Below, in pieces: positions 52,447 to 52,616 of a stretch of DNA of 52,616 nt; positions within the stretch are counted from its first letter, which is position 1; each line of letters opens with the position of its first letter. The stretch is from CAYYBE01 sp964470345 (GTDB lineage Bacteria; Babelota; Babeliae; Babelales; Babelaceae). Position numbers and translations under genes: made by a program. The stretch covers positions 1 through 52,616 of the forward strand of contig CAYYBE010000009.1 of the NCBI GenBank assembly GCA_964470345.1. Direction: 5' to 3'. The notes under the pieces are model-generated. The model ran no database searches. It had not been told where the DNA came from and saw nothing but the letters and a program-made list of their open reading frames with translations.

Positions 52447-52616
52447 AGGACCTCCCGCGGCAGGCTTATACTATATTCTCTCGCTCTTGTTCTTGTTATA
52501 GCTAGAATTTTGTCCGACATCATGTACTCCCCTCAATAAAACTCCTTCTTGATAAAGACTTTACTACACGCGCAGTTCTCCAGACAATAAAAACGTAAAA
52601 AAAGAGCCAGGTTTTA

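Overview
The window looks like a chromosome segment of a Gram-negative intracellular bacterium, most likely a member of Dependentiae (TM6, Babeliales-like). This is an inference from the gene mix: BamA, a TolC-type exporter and an outer-membrane barrel show a Gram-negative envelope. Many predicted exported proteins carry eukaryote-like modules (two C3HC4 RING fingers, Sel1 repeats, a PPP-type phosphatase, an exported adenylate kinase) or resemble nothing I recognise. There are three runs of N (12669-12678, 30400-30499, 43422-43521), so the window is a draft scaffold.

Layout. 1-500: the 5' end of a 16S rRNA gene (minus strand) with its leader and two stacked promoters. 0.5-9.9 kb: eight minus-strand genes for exported proteins. 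Four share a C-terminal tail (basic RFCxxYPK-like motif plus a terminal hydrophobic helix), three of these also share a globular domain, and one gene nearby is a RING protein. 10.1-17.4 kb: prfB, dcd, tRNA-Gly, an OPT-family transporter running through a probably false gap, an exported PPP phosphatase, an unknown membrane protein and a HIT protein. 17.5-25.9 kb: two tRNA-Leu genes and a tRNA-Leu remnant, an HtrA-like protease, kdpABC, a GspF/PilC protein, a DUF167 protein, tRNA-Ser and tRNA-Arg. 26.1-28.9 kb: an AT-rich overlapping three-gene cassette (exported methyltransferase, Nudix hydrolase, adenylate kinase with a signal peptide). 29-35.6 kb: truB, a small exported protein, tRNA-Ser, a four-repeat Cache-like exported protein, a Bax-inhibitor-1 family protein, an unknown exported protein, thioredoxin and cysS. 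35.7-41.8 kb: bamA, then a membrane-anchored amidohydrolase with an ftsL-like gene and ftsI. 41.8-43.8 kb: a small membrane protein and a Sel1+RING gene split by a gap. 44-46.6 kb: class I aldolase and an outer-membrane barrel protein. 46.6-47.1 kb: a hairpin-rich non-coding stretch between convergent genes. 47.1-52.4 kb: a minus-strand operon for a DevBCA/TolC-like tripartite exporter ending in an unusual methyltransferase-like/kinase-like protein.

The strongest candidates for something undescribed are the tail-bearing exported family at 0.5-8.3 kb with its RING neighbour, the methyltransferase-Nudix-exported adenylate kinase cassette, the methyltransferase/kinase-like protein at the end of the exporter operon, a family of intergenic hairpin repeats whose stem shows compensating base changes, and the hairpin-rich 46.7-47.1 kb region. 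All functional statements come from motif reading by eye; no searches were run.
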